From NCBI RefSeq assembly GCF_004834005.1, contig NZ_STFF01000001.1:805347-869346 (forward strand): DNA of 64,000 nt, given 5' to 3'. The position numbers were made by a program, and so were the translations under genes. How positions within the stretch are numbered: position 1 is the first letter of the stretch; the number at the start of each line of letters is the position of its first letter. Under the pieces are notes generated by a model. It did not search any database and was not told the origin of the DNA. It saw nothing but the letters and a program-made list of their open reading frames with translations. This stretch comes from Niastella caeni (GTDB taxonomy: Bacteria; Bacteroidota; Bacteroidia; Chitinophagales; Chitinophagaceae). Of the stretch, positions 8,576 through 17,170 are shown piece after piece.

Positions 8576-11500
8576 TTAGAATGAAACCCTGATGCTGCCA
8601 CCAATTGAACGGGTAGCGGCATTACCTTGTCCGGAAGTAGTACCATTAGAAAGCCAGTTGGTACCCACACCTTCTTCAGGATCGAGGTAAGGCAGCGTTT
8701 TCTTGATATAAAACAGGTTTCTACCATACACAGTAAAGGTCAGGTTTTGCGCTTTTATAAAGCCGGCCACTTTTTTGGGCAGGTTGTACGATAAAGTAAC
8801 TTCACGCATTTTGATGAAGTCATTATCAAACACCGCATCGGCATAGCTGATATTGGAACCGGAACCAGGCCATGATCCCCAGCCAAAAGTGCTCAGATAA
8901 TAGTTGGGCGCATCAACAATAGTGGCATTTTCTTTACCATCGGCTGTTACACCTTTCAGGATCATACCATCATTGTATACTTTTTCACCACCGGGGCCTG
9001 CAGAAGTACCTTTGGCAACCTGAATATTCTTTCCGCCGGCAGTGTAATAAGATAAACCACCATGGTCAGCATCACGTCCGGCTAAAGAGTTCTTGTATAA
9101 TCCTGAACCAGTACCATACAATAATGCCTGTGAAACAACCTGACCGCCAAAACGGAAATCAACCACTACATTCAGATTGAAATTCTTGTAGGTAAAACTG
9201 TTGATAAAGCCACCTGTTGCTTTTGGCTGCAGGTTTCCAAGTCTTGCCTGATTATCGAAATCGATCTCATATAAGCCATCGGCGTTAATAACATAATTGC
9301 CTTTATCGTCTACTTTTCTTTTATAGCCTAACAACTCACCAGCCGCCTCACCAGGCTTGGATACCACTAACAGGGAGTTGTTATCCAGGCTCATTGAAAC
9401 CAGTTGTTCCAAACCAGCCTTCAGGGCAACAACCTTGTTGCGATTAAAGGCAATGTTCAACCTTGTATCCCATATGAGGTCTTTGGTTTTAACGGGCGTG
9501 CCATACAATCCAAGCTCCACGCCATAATTGCGCATATCACCCACGTTCACCGCTACACTACCTGACCCAATGGTAGCCGGTGTGGTCAAATACATGATCT
9601 GGTCAACTATCTTATCATTATAATAAGTAAGATCAAATCCCAGGCGGTTGTTCAGGAATCTGTTTTCCCAACCAAACTCCATTTCTGTCTTTTGCTCGTT
9701 CTTCAGTTCTTTATTTCCATATTGAGAGGTTGCAGGATATAGAACCGGAACACCTTGAACATTCGTGGCAGAATATACTACATTACCAAAATAGGCCGGA
9801 GGCGGGTTACCTACAATACCCCAGGCAGCACGAAGTTTGCTATAATTAACGAATTCAGGTAACTGGAACGCATTGCTCAATTCAAAAGCGCCACTCACAC
9901 CAGGATAATAAAAAGTATTAAATCCGGGGGCCAGCGAGGAGGTTACTTCTCTTCTCAATGTTCCTTCTAAAAACAAAAAGTTCTTATACTCCAGGTTAAG
10001 GATACCAAATAAACCGTCTTTTACCAGTCTTGAAGAAGAAGCAGATCCGTTTGCATTGTTTTTGGAAGCGGCTAAGCTGAACCAGTTTTCCTGGGCCAAA
10101 CCACCATTTGTAGAGGCACTGTTTCTACGTACTTCCTCCTTACGGGCCTGGTAACCAACCGAAGCAGTGATATTCAGATCGGGAATAACTTTACCTCCAT
10201 ACGATAATAACGCATCCCCGTAAACGGTAACAAACTGATTGGTGTTTGTTCCATAAACGCCTGTTGCGCCAAATGATATTGGCTGTGTAGTACGTTCCTT
10301 GTTCTCAGCAAAATAACCGGTATAATCAGTTCCATAACGACCGCGGAAATTCAACCCTTTGGCAATATTATAATTAACAGTTGCAGAGGTGATGAAGCGA
10401 TTAGTAGTTTCATCGAAACTATTGGCTAACTGATTCCACAAAAAGTCGAGGAAGTCCTTAGCGCGAATGTTGTATGCCAATCTTTCAGTAGCATCCAAAT
10501 TCGAGTTCCAGTCAACCCATTTATATCCTTTGGTAGTTTTATATTTATCGAAATACACGTCCATATTATCAACAGGACTGAAGAAACCGCCAAAGTTGTT
10601 GGTAACGTAGTAGATCTGGCGTGGCCTGTTGTGCACTTTTTCGTTGGTATAGTTGGCGATCAGGTCTACTGATAACTTTGGAGTAACCTTATACGTGAGG
10701 TTGAGGTTGAAGGTGTTCTTCTCCTGTTTACCACCGATCTGAATACCCTTATAATCGTTACGGGTATAAGAGAAACGGTAATTCATTTTGTCAGAAGAAT
10801 TGTTGATCGCTATATTGGCGATTTCGCTCTGACCGGTTCTGTAAAACTTTTTCCAGGGGTTTCCGTGTGATTGATACGTACGCATCTGGCCATCCCACCA
10901 GTACACCTGGCTGCCGTCTACTTTCGGACCAAACTGGCCATACGCTCTGAAAATGGGGCGTTTTACGGATTGACCGTTTACTGTCTGCGTGATCCAGCCC
11001 TGGTCATCAGAACCAAAGGCAGACATGTTGGTAGCGCGGTCGTAACCCGGCCCGTACTCAGTTTGAAGATCTGGAAGCAAAGCCGCATTTTCTACATTGG
11101 CGCTCAGGTTAACATCAACACCCAGGCCTTTGCGGCCTTTACCATTTTTAGTGGTAATAACAATAACCCCAAAGTTGGCATCAGAACCATACAGGGCAGA
11201 AGCAGCAGCACCTTTTAAGATGTTCAGGCTTTCAATATTCTCTGGGTTGATATCCAGCAAACCATTACCATTCAGGCGTTGGTTGCCGCTCCAGTATCCT
11301 TCACTGTTAGCGTCGCCATTACGAATGATAACACCATCCACTACTAACAGCGGCTGACCCTGTCCACCAATTGAGTTAATACCCCTGATCTGGATACTTA
11401 CGGCACTGGTAGCACCACCGGGGTTGGTATTAATGGTAACACCAGGCGCTTTACCATACAATGCTGAAGCAAAGTTGGTAGGAGCTGATTGAATGATGTC

Positions 11501-11896
11501 TTTAGCTAATACCTGGGTGGTTGCATACCCCAACTTACGTTGTTCTTTTTTAATACCCATCGCAGTAACCACAACGCCTTCGAGGCTGGTAATTTCACTG
11601 GCAAGTAAAACAGTAAATGTAGTTTGATCGCCTACAGTAACCTGTTTCGAGTCAAAACCAATGGAAGAAAATACCAGAACCGGTTTAGCAGTTGAAACCG
11701 GGATCCTGAACGAACCGTTCATGTCGGTAATAGTATTAGTGGTAGTTCCTTTTTCAGAAACAGATACGCCGGGCAATACGTTGCCGGCACTATCTTTTAC
11801 CACCCCTGTGATCATCTTTTTTTCCTGCGCTGTACCTGTTAGGCTCCAGATACCCGCAAGTACGATCAGAAGTAATCGAATGGTTGCTTTCGTCAT
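8576..11896 (-). CDS. SusC/RagA-family TonB-linked outer-membrane transporter
   Basis: 1106-residue TonB-dependent transporter partnered with the SusD lipoprotein downstream. I chose the ATG at 11896, which gives a clean signal peptide ending at GTAQEKK; the longer frame begins at a TTG. Domains in order: carboxypeptidase-regulatory-like beta-sandwich (about 28-108, MITGVVKDSAGNVLPGVSV), TonB-box-like VVVTAMGIKKEQ, plug domain (about 115-245) with PLLVVDGVIIRN and LNILKGAAASALYGSDANFGV, then a large barrel ending in an aromatic residue (GGSIRVSF), as outer-membrane barrels do. It is a separate, different paralog from the one at the left edge. The ROK regulator lies 124 bases upstream in the same orientation. 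Imported substrate cannot be assigned. Confidence 0.96.
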   Translation of the reverse strand: MTKATIRLLLIVLAGIWSLTGTAQEKKMITGVVKDSAGNVLPGVSVSEKGTTTNTITDMNGSFRIPVSTAKPVLVFSSIGFDSKQVTVGDQTTFTVLLASEITSLEGVVVTAMGIKKEQRKLGYATTQVLAKDIIQSAPTNFASALYGKAPGVTINTNPGGATSAVSIQIRGINSIGGQGQPLLVVDGVIIRNGDANSEGYWSGNQRLNGNGLLDINPENIESLNILKGAAASALYGSDANFGVIVITTKNGKGRKGLGVDVNLSANVENAALLPDLQTEYGPGYDRATNMSAFGSDDQGWITQTVNGQSVKRPIFRAYGQFGPKVDGSQVYWWDGQMRTYQSHGNPWKKFYRTGQSEIANIAINNSSDKMNYRFSYTRNDYKGIQIGGKQEKNTFNLNLTYKVTPKLSVDLIANYTNEKVHNRPRQIYYVTNNFGGFFSPVDNMDVYFDKYKTTKGYKWVDWNSNLDATERLAYNIRAKDFLDFLWNQLANSFDETTNRFITSATVNYNIAKGLNFRGRYGTDYTGYFAENKERTTQPISFGATGVYGTNTNQFVTVYGDALLSYGGKVIPDLNITASVGYQARKEEVRRNSASTNGGLAQENWFSLAASKNNANGSASSSRLVKDGLFGILNLEYKNFLFLEGTLRREVTSSLAPGFNTFYYPGVSGAFELSNAFQLPEFVNYSKLRAAWGIVGNPPPAYFGNVVYSATNVQGVPVLYPATSQYGNKELKNEQKTEMEFGWENRFLNNRLGFDLTYYNDKIVDQIMYLTTPATIGSGSVAVNVGDMRNYGVELGLYGTPVKTKDLIWDTRLNIAFNRNKVVALKAGLEQLVSMSLDNNSLLVVSKPGEAAGELLGYKRKVDDKGNYVINADGLYEIDFDNQARLGNLQPKATGGFINSFTYKNFNLNVVVDFRFGGQVVSQALLYGTGSGLYKNSLAGRDADHGGLSYYTAGGKNIQVAKGTSAGPGGEKVYNDGMILKGVTADGKENATIVDAPNYYLSTFGWGSWPGSGSNISYADAVFDNDFIKMREVTLSYNLPKKVAGFIKAQNLTFTVYGRNLFYIKKTLPYLDPEEGVGTNWLSNGTTSGQGNAATRSIGGSIRVSF

Positions 11897-12020
11897 AGCA
11901 GTTTGTTTGATTGTCAAAAAAAAAGTTTGGAATCTTTATGTAGCAGATATTGGAATATGGCTTTATTCCGATTTCTCTCAACTTTCAATAGGGTGTAGGT
12001 AATGGTTAAAGGATAAGAGG

Positions 12021-13244
12021 TCAGATATATACGTCAGGTTTATTTTCATAGATGAGGCTTTTTAGATCTTCTTTTTCATAGTTCTCCATCACAAGGGCGG
12101 CAGCACCGGTCAATTCTGCTGTATATCCCAGAGCAGATACTTCTATTTCCGTATTCACCGATAATCGCGGAATGCAATGTTCATTCAATGCCTGTTGCAT
12201 GGGCGCCTGCCATATTTTTCCGGCCGATGATCCACGCCCGCTCAGGATCACTAATTCGGGGTTCAATAAATGGATCAGGATGGCAACGCCTCTTCCAATG
12301 TTGTAGCCCGCTTCAGATAAGATCTCCACTGCAAACTTGTCGCCCTTGCCTGCCGCCGCTACTATTATCTGAAATGCTTTTTCGGGATGATCGGCAGAAA
12401 GTTCTCTCTCCTTTAACATCGACAGCTTTCCACTCTTCAGTCCTTTGTTAGCTTTTTCGATCACCACCAACAGGGAGGTTTCTGTTTCCAGACAACCGCT
12501 CTTACCACAACTGCATAATTTGTTGTTGAGAAAAAGCGGTATATGGCTGAACTCACCGGCAAATCCATCGTGCCCTCTGAACAATTCGCCTTCCAGGATC
12601 ATTCCTAACCCTACTCCCCAGCCTGCATTGATCACCAGCGCATTCTTCTTATACCGGGCAGCGCCGAATTTTAATTCAGCCAAAGCAATCAGGCGCGAGT
12701 CATTATCAATGAACACGGGTAGCTTTACTTTAGCTGAAATGTATTGAGTTATTGTATATCCCTCGGTTTCCAGAAAGGTGTAATTGATCCCTTTTACTGC
12801 ATTCACAAAACCAGGCATCCCAATACCTACTCCTGCTATCTTGCTTTTCGGAATTCCTGAACGGAAGATTATATCATTAATTTTTTCAGCAAGTGCAGCG
12901 GGGGCATTCGGATTCTTTGTCAGCGGAAGTTCAAACAGTTCAATGTCGCTCACGTTCCGGTTCTGCATATCAAGTATGGCTATTTGTGTAACCAACTGAT
13001 CCATGGCAACCGACACCACATACATTACATCCTGTTTTAATGAATACATCACCGGCCGTCGTCCACCCGTTGAAGCTGCATAACCTGTTTCCGTTACCAT
13101 CCCCTCTTCCATTAGCTTACCCAATATTTTGGTCGTAAGCGGAATACTTTTATGGATCTTGTCGCTCAAATCGGCGCAGGAAAGCATATTGCCAAAATAA
13201 AGATGTTTGATAATCCTCCTTTTATACAATAAGTTCTTTTCCAT
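12021..13244 (-). CDS. ROK-family transcriptional regulator
   Basis: 407-residue ROK (repressor, ORF, kinase) family regulator of the NagC/XylR type. The N-terminal winged helix-turn-helix (about 1-70) contains the ADLSDKIHKSIPLTTKILGKL helix-turn-helix; the C-terminal ROK domain (about 85-390) has GVGIGMPGFVN, the VINAGWGVGLGMILEGELFRG nucleotide/sugar region and the zinc-binding signature CSCGKSGCLE, with PELVILSGRGSSAG near the end. These proteins bind a free or phosphorylated sugar and control transport and catabolism genes. It is upstream of and co-oriented with the susCD pair, so it probably regulates that pair; whether it is co-transcribed or has a separate promoter cannot be seen. Length is typical for a ROK repressor. 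Confidence 0.93.
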   Translation of the reverse strand: MEKNLLYKRRIIKHLYFGNMLSCADLSDKIHKSIPLTTKILGKLMEEGMVTETGYAASTGGRRPVMYSLKQDVMYVVSVAMDQLVTQIAILDMQNRNVSDIELFELPLTKNPNAPAALAEKINDIIFRSGIPKSKIAGVGIGMPGFVNAVKGINYTFLETEGYTITQYISAKVKLPVFIDNDSRLIALAELKFGAARYKKNALVINAGWGVGLGMILEGELFRGHDGFAGEFSHIPLFLNNKLCSCGKSGCLETETSLLVVIEKANKGLKSGKLSMLKERELSADHPEKAFQIIVAAAGKGDKFAVEILSEAGYNIGRGVAILIHLLNPELVILSGRGSSAGKIWQAPMQQALNEHCIPRLSVNTEIEVSALGYTAELTGAAALVMENYEKEDLKSLIYENKPDVYI

Positions 13245-13509
13245 TGTGCAACAGTAGCAGTAAGTTTTCTCAAATTTAACGGTAAGTTAAAATATCTTTT
13301 TAATTTATTTATAAAAGTTTTTAATTTTTTTCGTTACTGCTCATACCTTATTGAATATCAAATTATATTTTTCTGCAAATTGTCTTGCTTTTTTGGGGAT
13401 TGTTGCCAGGATTTAACGGTAAGAGGGGATTGTTGGAGTGTTTATTACATAATAGGCAGGGGTCGCCTAAAAAGTCTTACTCGTTGGATGGATGGAATAG
13501 GTTGCCTTT

Positions 13510-14532
13510 TTACCAGGCAAAAAAGAGGGAAATATTGCCGATTTCCTGTTTACCTGTTCCTTTTACCATGGGGGTTGCAGTGGTTTGCGTAAAGGAGATG
13601 CAAACGCTGCCAAAAGAAGCAACTACGCCATACTCCACTTTTACTGCAATGCGATTTCGTACCCGGGCTTTCATTTCCGGTTCGTCACTGGTAGTACTTG
13701 GTTCGGGAATTGGTTCCTTATGGCCATTGAAAATACCGCCATCGATCAATGCATTGGTGAGCATCCATTCAACCGCGGGTCGAATAATTCCATAGATCTG
13801 GTGGCGCGGCTTACTCCCCTTCCTGGCCGTAAACTGCGACAGGTAGCCGTTGAAATAGGGTTCCATTTTACCAAAACGGATGAGCGAATACACCGCCGCG
13901 CCATTCAGCGCGGTTCCTGCAGATGCCTGCGAACCGCCAATAAACTCTACAACGTTATTAATATGTACCAGCTCTTTTTCCGCAGCTACACTCACGTTTA
14001 GCAACGGGTCGGTCTTTAACTGGTAATCCCAACCGCCGGGTTGTATATAGCCCACCAGCCGGTGCGCATACTCCTGGGCTTCCCTGGCAAGTGATGGCGG
14101 TCCCATTACGCCCATCATCCATTTTGTTTGCCAGTTGTATTTTTTTATGGGGTTGGAAGAAAATAAGGAGTGTGTTGCAAACAGGGCGCCTGCATATGGA
14201 TAATCATTTCTGTCTGGAATCTTTTTAAGAATATTTTTAGGCGAGATTATTACCTGCATCAAGCCCCAGCCGTAAGTATTTATGCTGCTGTCGCCGGCCT
14301 TTGGTATAAGGCGGTTGAGAAAAAAATGAGATGGCTTGTCCTTTATAAAGAAGTAATCGAACCGGGTGCCATTGGTATAGCCACGATCGGTTCTTCTTCC
14401 CGGGCTATTAATATTATCATTGTCTTCATAACCCCGCAGCATATGGCGGTACGTTTTACGCTGCTGCGCCCGTACTGCTCCTGATATACAAATTCCCAGC
14501 AATAACCCGAAAATGAATTGCCTGCATTTCAT
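13510..14532 (-). CDS. LpxR-like outer-membrane lipid A 3'-O-deacylase (DUF2219 family)
   Basis: 340-residue outer-membrane protein resembling LpxR, the calcium-dependent enzyme that removes the 3'-acyloxyacyl chain from lipid A. The signal peptide covers about residues 1-22 (cleavage near VRAQQ). The early DNDNINSPGRRTDRGYTNGTRF motif and the NDYPYAGALFATHSLF motif match conserved parts of the LpxR barrel, and HRLVGYIQPGGWDYQL matches the region after the second strand pair. The C-terminal residues GNISLFFAW end in an aromatic, consistent with an outer-membrane barrel. It stands alone, with 265 bases to the next gene and 127 to the one behind it. Catalysis on lipid A is inferred from family only; the active residues were not verified by alignment. 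Confidence 0.8.
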   Translation of the reverse strand: MKCRQFIFGLLLGICISGAVRAQQRKTYRHMLRGYEDNDNINSPGRRTDRGYTNGTRFDYFFIKDKPSHFFLNRLIPKAGDSSINTYGWGLMQVIISPKNILKKIPDRNDYPYAGALFATHSLFSSNPIKKYNWQTKWMMGVMGPPSLAREAQEYAHRLVGYIQPGGWDYQLKTDPLLNVSVAAEKELVHINNVVEFIGGSQASAGTALNGAAVYSLIRFGKMEPYFNGYLSQFTARKGSKPRHQIYGIIRPAVEWMLTNALIDGGIFNGHKEPIPEPSTTSDEPEMKARVRNRIAVKVEYGVVASFGSVCISFTQTTATPMVKGTGKQEIGNISLFFAW

Positions 14533-14659
14533 AATTACAGATTAGCCTGTCATTCAAAAAGAGATCGCCGGTAAATCAATCACCCGATCTTTTTTGGGTT
14601 GCAAGAGGTAAACGCGTAATTGGCCGCCTGCAATACAGTTTCCGTGCAATTTTTTGCGA

Positions 14660-17026
14660 TTATGAAACATCCGGTTGGCTGTACTCCATATTAATACCAA
14701 CGCGCAATGCCTTTAAACCGGCCACACCCTGCAATTCTTCCAGGTCAAGGAATTCCAGGTCATCCAATAAGATCTGCTGCTCCTGCAGGTATTGAATATG
14801 CGAGATGTATTCATCTGCATCGCGGCGGTTAAAATACACCAGGGCTATCTTGCCCGGCTGGGTTAATCTTTCATTAGTATCAGCTACATGTACTTTATCG
14901 ATCCGTTTTTTTATCACCTGGTACCGGATGTTGTACCCGCCTTCGGCATCAAAGCGACGTTCATCGTTGCGGAAACTAATATCTATCGTACTGCTGTGAA
15001 TGAATATAAGTTGAGTGGTTTGCAATGGCTTCAACAAATTGGGCAGCATTTCATGGGTGATCTTTGCTATCGCTGCCATAGAAGAGATCTGCCAAAGCCG
15101 CAAATTCTTTAAGTATAAAATATCGAATGGCTTTTGAGGCGCAATAGACTGCCCGATGTAAATATCATACTCAACGCCATCGGTCCTGAAGCGTTCAAAA
15201 TAGCAGGGGTACGATTGCTGCAACTCATCTTTCATCAGGTCGAGGTAATTGTTCACCGCCGCATTCACCATTTGCATCGACTCTTCCAGTTGCCGCCTGT
15301 TCGTCCATGCAATGCCTTTTGTTTCTTCTATGGCGGCAAAATATTTTTCAACGATGCCGGCTGATCCCGGATGAGTTAACTTGAAATGCTTTAAGAAAGA
15401 AACCGCTTCTTTTTCCAAAAAGTCGGTCAGCTTCACTTCGCCGTGCGGCGTCAATGACTCATCGAGGGTATTCTTCCATTTGCGGCATTTATAGATCATT
15501 TCATCGGTCAAGGCAAGGCTATAATGCTTTTTGACCGATTGTAAAGTTTCGAGCAGAATGGAGAACTGGTGTTGCAGATCGCTGAGCTGGGCCTTATTGC
15601 GTTCAATCGTTGAGTTGCGGATGTCAATTGCGCCGTACAGCGGATACACACTGTGGAACCCGATCGTTTCAATTTTGCCCTTTCCATAATTTTCAATGTC
15701 CTGCAGGTAATGCCACGCCGCTTCATTGAATTTCCATTGCACGGCCGGTTGTAATGAAGTGAATTTTTCTTTTATAACTCCATCGATGGCGGCATTAAAA
15801 TCATCTATGGTGATCTGCACCAGTTGCGCCAGTACGGGGTAGGCAGGCTCCAGCATGGCCAGCACTTTCTCATCTAAAATACCAGCCTCGCGGGAATATA
15901 TTTCCAAAATGCCGGCCAGTTTATTATTTGAGTGAAGCGGCAACACCATGAACGATTGAATGCCTGCTCTGGTACAGCCCGTCAAAAAAGGATATAATTT
16001 GGCTTCTTTGGGAGAGATCGTTTTGTAAATCAGCGGCCGCGGATTGCGGATGTATTCTTCAGCAAATGCCTGGTAAGCGTTTCTTGCCGTGCCATCTTCA
16101 CAATTCTCGCACATCATCACACTTTTCAGATCGTGTATTTGGGGCAATACCAGCTTATCATTAATACGAAATATGGGCGTTACATTAAAATCAATGGCAT
16201 TACTTTGCACCAATGTTTTCAGCGACTTGGTCACATCTTTATAGCATTCATCTTCACTATTCCGGTTGTGCGTTACAATGGTATTCTTGATTGTTTCTAC
16301 CGCAATTTTCGCTGTCTCATCGGTTATGGTAACTACCGACATGCCCCTGAACCTGAACATGCTTATCGGCAACATCTTTTCCAGCTTGTCAAAACTATGT
16401 TCTTCGTCAAACTTATCGGGGCCGGCAAGCAGGTTTATATCGGGCAATGGTTTGGTAGCCGTTACTTCAATAAATCGCGTATCGATATTTATTTTAAGAT
16501 GTCGACGCAGTTCCGTTGCTTCATCAACAAACGTATGAATGATCTCATTTTTATGAAAAGGAGAGAAATTATACATCCTTTCCAGGATGAAAGTATAGGC
16601 AATGCGCTGGTTACGCTGACGCATCATTTTTTCATCACTATTCTGCACCTCCCTTCTGATCTTACGGTCTCTGTCATCGATCATTAAATTATTAAACGCA
16701 GTAGTGCCATATACAAAGAGCGGCCGCATGGGCAAACCTATCGCCCAGGGCAATTTGGTCTCATCTTCTGTAACATTCGACATGCTTACAAATATCAGCT
16801 CCAGTATATCGCGGTATTTCTCCAGGTTTTCGATAGGAATATCGTCACCTTCTAATTCCGGAAACTCTGCCAGTTTCTCCAGGATAAATGCGGTGAGTTT
16901 ATCTTTTAATGAGGAGTCGTTTTTAAGGCTCTTTTTTAAGAAGTTAATAAACGGGCGTAATGATAAAGCCGTATCTAACTGAGGCAGCACAAATTTCTCA
17001 TTAATATTGATCATCATTGTTTGCAT
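14660..17026 (-). CDS. GAF-domain-containing protein, function unknown
   Basis: 788-residue soluble protein without signal peptide or membrane segment. The part I recognise is a GAF-like sensory region at about residues 300-425 (LIYKTISPKEAKLYPFLTGCTRAGIQSFMVLPLHS, then KLAGILEIYSREAGILDEKVLAML), which in other proteins binds small ligands or nucleotides. The N-terminal 300 residues and the C-terminal 360 residues are mostly helical and match no enzyme I know. There is no kinase, cyclase or HTH signature, so it is a regulator or scaffold rather than a classical signalling enzyme. It follows the four-gene group containing ppk1 at a distance of 144 bases in the same orientation and may belong to it. 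Start is the first ATG; ATGs at codons 4 and 5 are alternatives. Confidence 0.7.
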   Translation of the reverse strand: MQTMMININEKFVLPQLDTALSLRPFINFLKKSLKNDSSLKDKLTAFILEKLAEFPELEGDDIPIENLEKYRDILELIFVSMSNVTEDETKLPWAIGLPMRPLFVYGTTAFNNLMIDDRDRKIRREVQNSDEKMMRQRNQRIAYTFILERMYNFSPFHKNEIIHTFVDEATELRRHLKINIDTRFIEVTATKPLPDINLLAGPDKFDEEHSFDKLEKMLPISMFRFRGMSVVTITDETAKIAVETIKNTIVTHNRNSEDECYKDVTKSLKTLVQSNAIDFNVTPIFRINDKLVLPQIHDLKSVMMCENCEDGTARNAYQAFAEEYIRNPRPLIYKTISPKEAKLYPFLTGCTRAGIQSFMVLPLHSNNKLAGILEIYSREAGILDEKVLAMLEPAYPVLAQLVQITIDDFNAAIDGVIKEKFTSLQPAVQWKFNEAAWHYLQDIENYGKGKIETIGFHSVYPLYGAIDIRNSTIERNKAQLSDLQHQFSILLETLQSVKKHYSLALTDEMIYKCRKWKNTLDESLTPHGEVKLTDFLEKEAVSFLKHFKLTHPGSAGIVEKYFAAIEETKGIAWTNRRQLEESMQMVNAAVNNYLDLMKDELQQSYPCYFERFRTDGVEYDIYIGQSIAPQKPFDILYLKNLRLWQISSMAAIAKITHEMLPNLLKPLQTTQLIFIHSSTIDISFRNDERRFDAEGGYNIRYQVIKKRIDKVHVADTNERLTQPGKIALVYFNRRDADEYISHIQYLQEQQILLDDLEFLDLEELQGVAGLKALRVGINMEYSQPDVS

Positions 17027-17170
17027 ACACAGAGCCTTTTATATCATGAAACGTGAAAAGTGAAACGGGTGTTTACGTTTCACGAATAAGATGCCACAAC
17101 TGAAAATCAGCAGGAATGTCACTTTCTGCTTTGTTAATCCCGGCAAAAATATCATAGAAATTAGCCTCGG

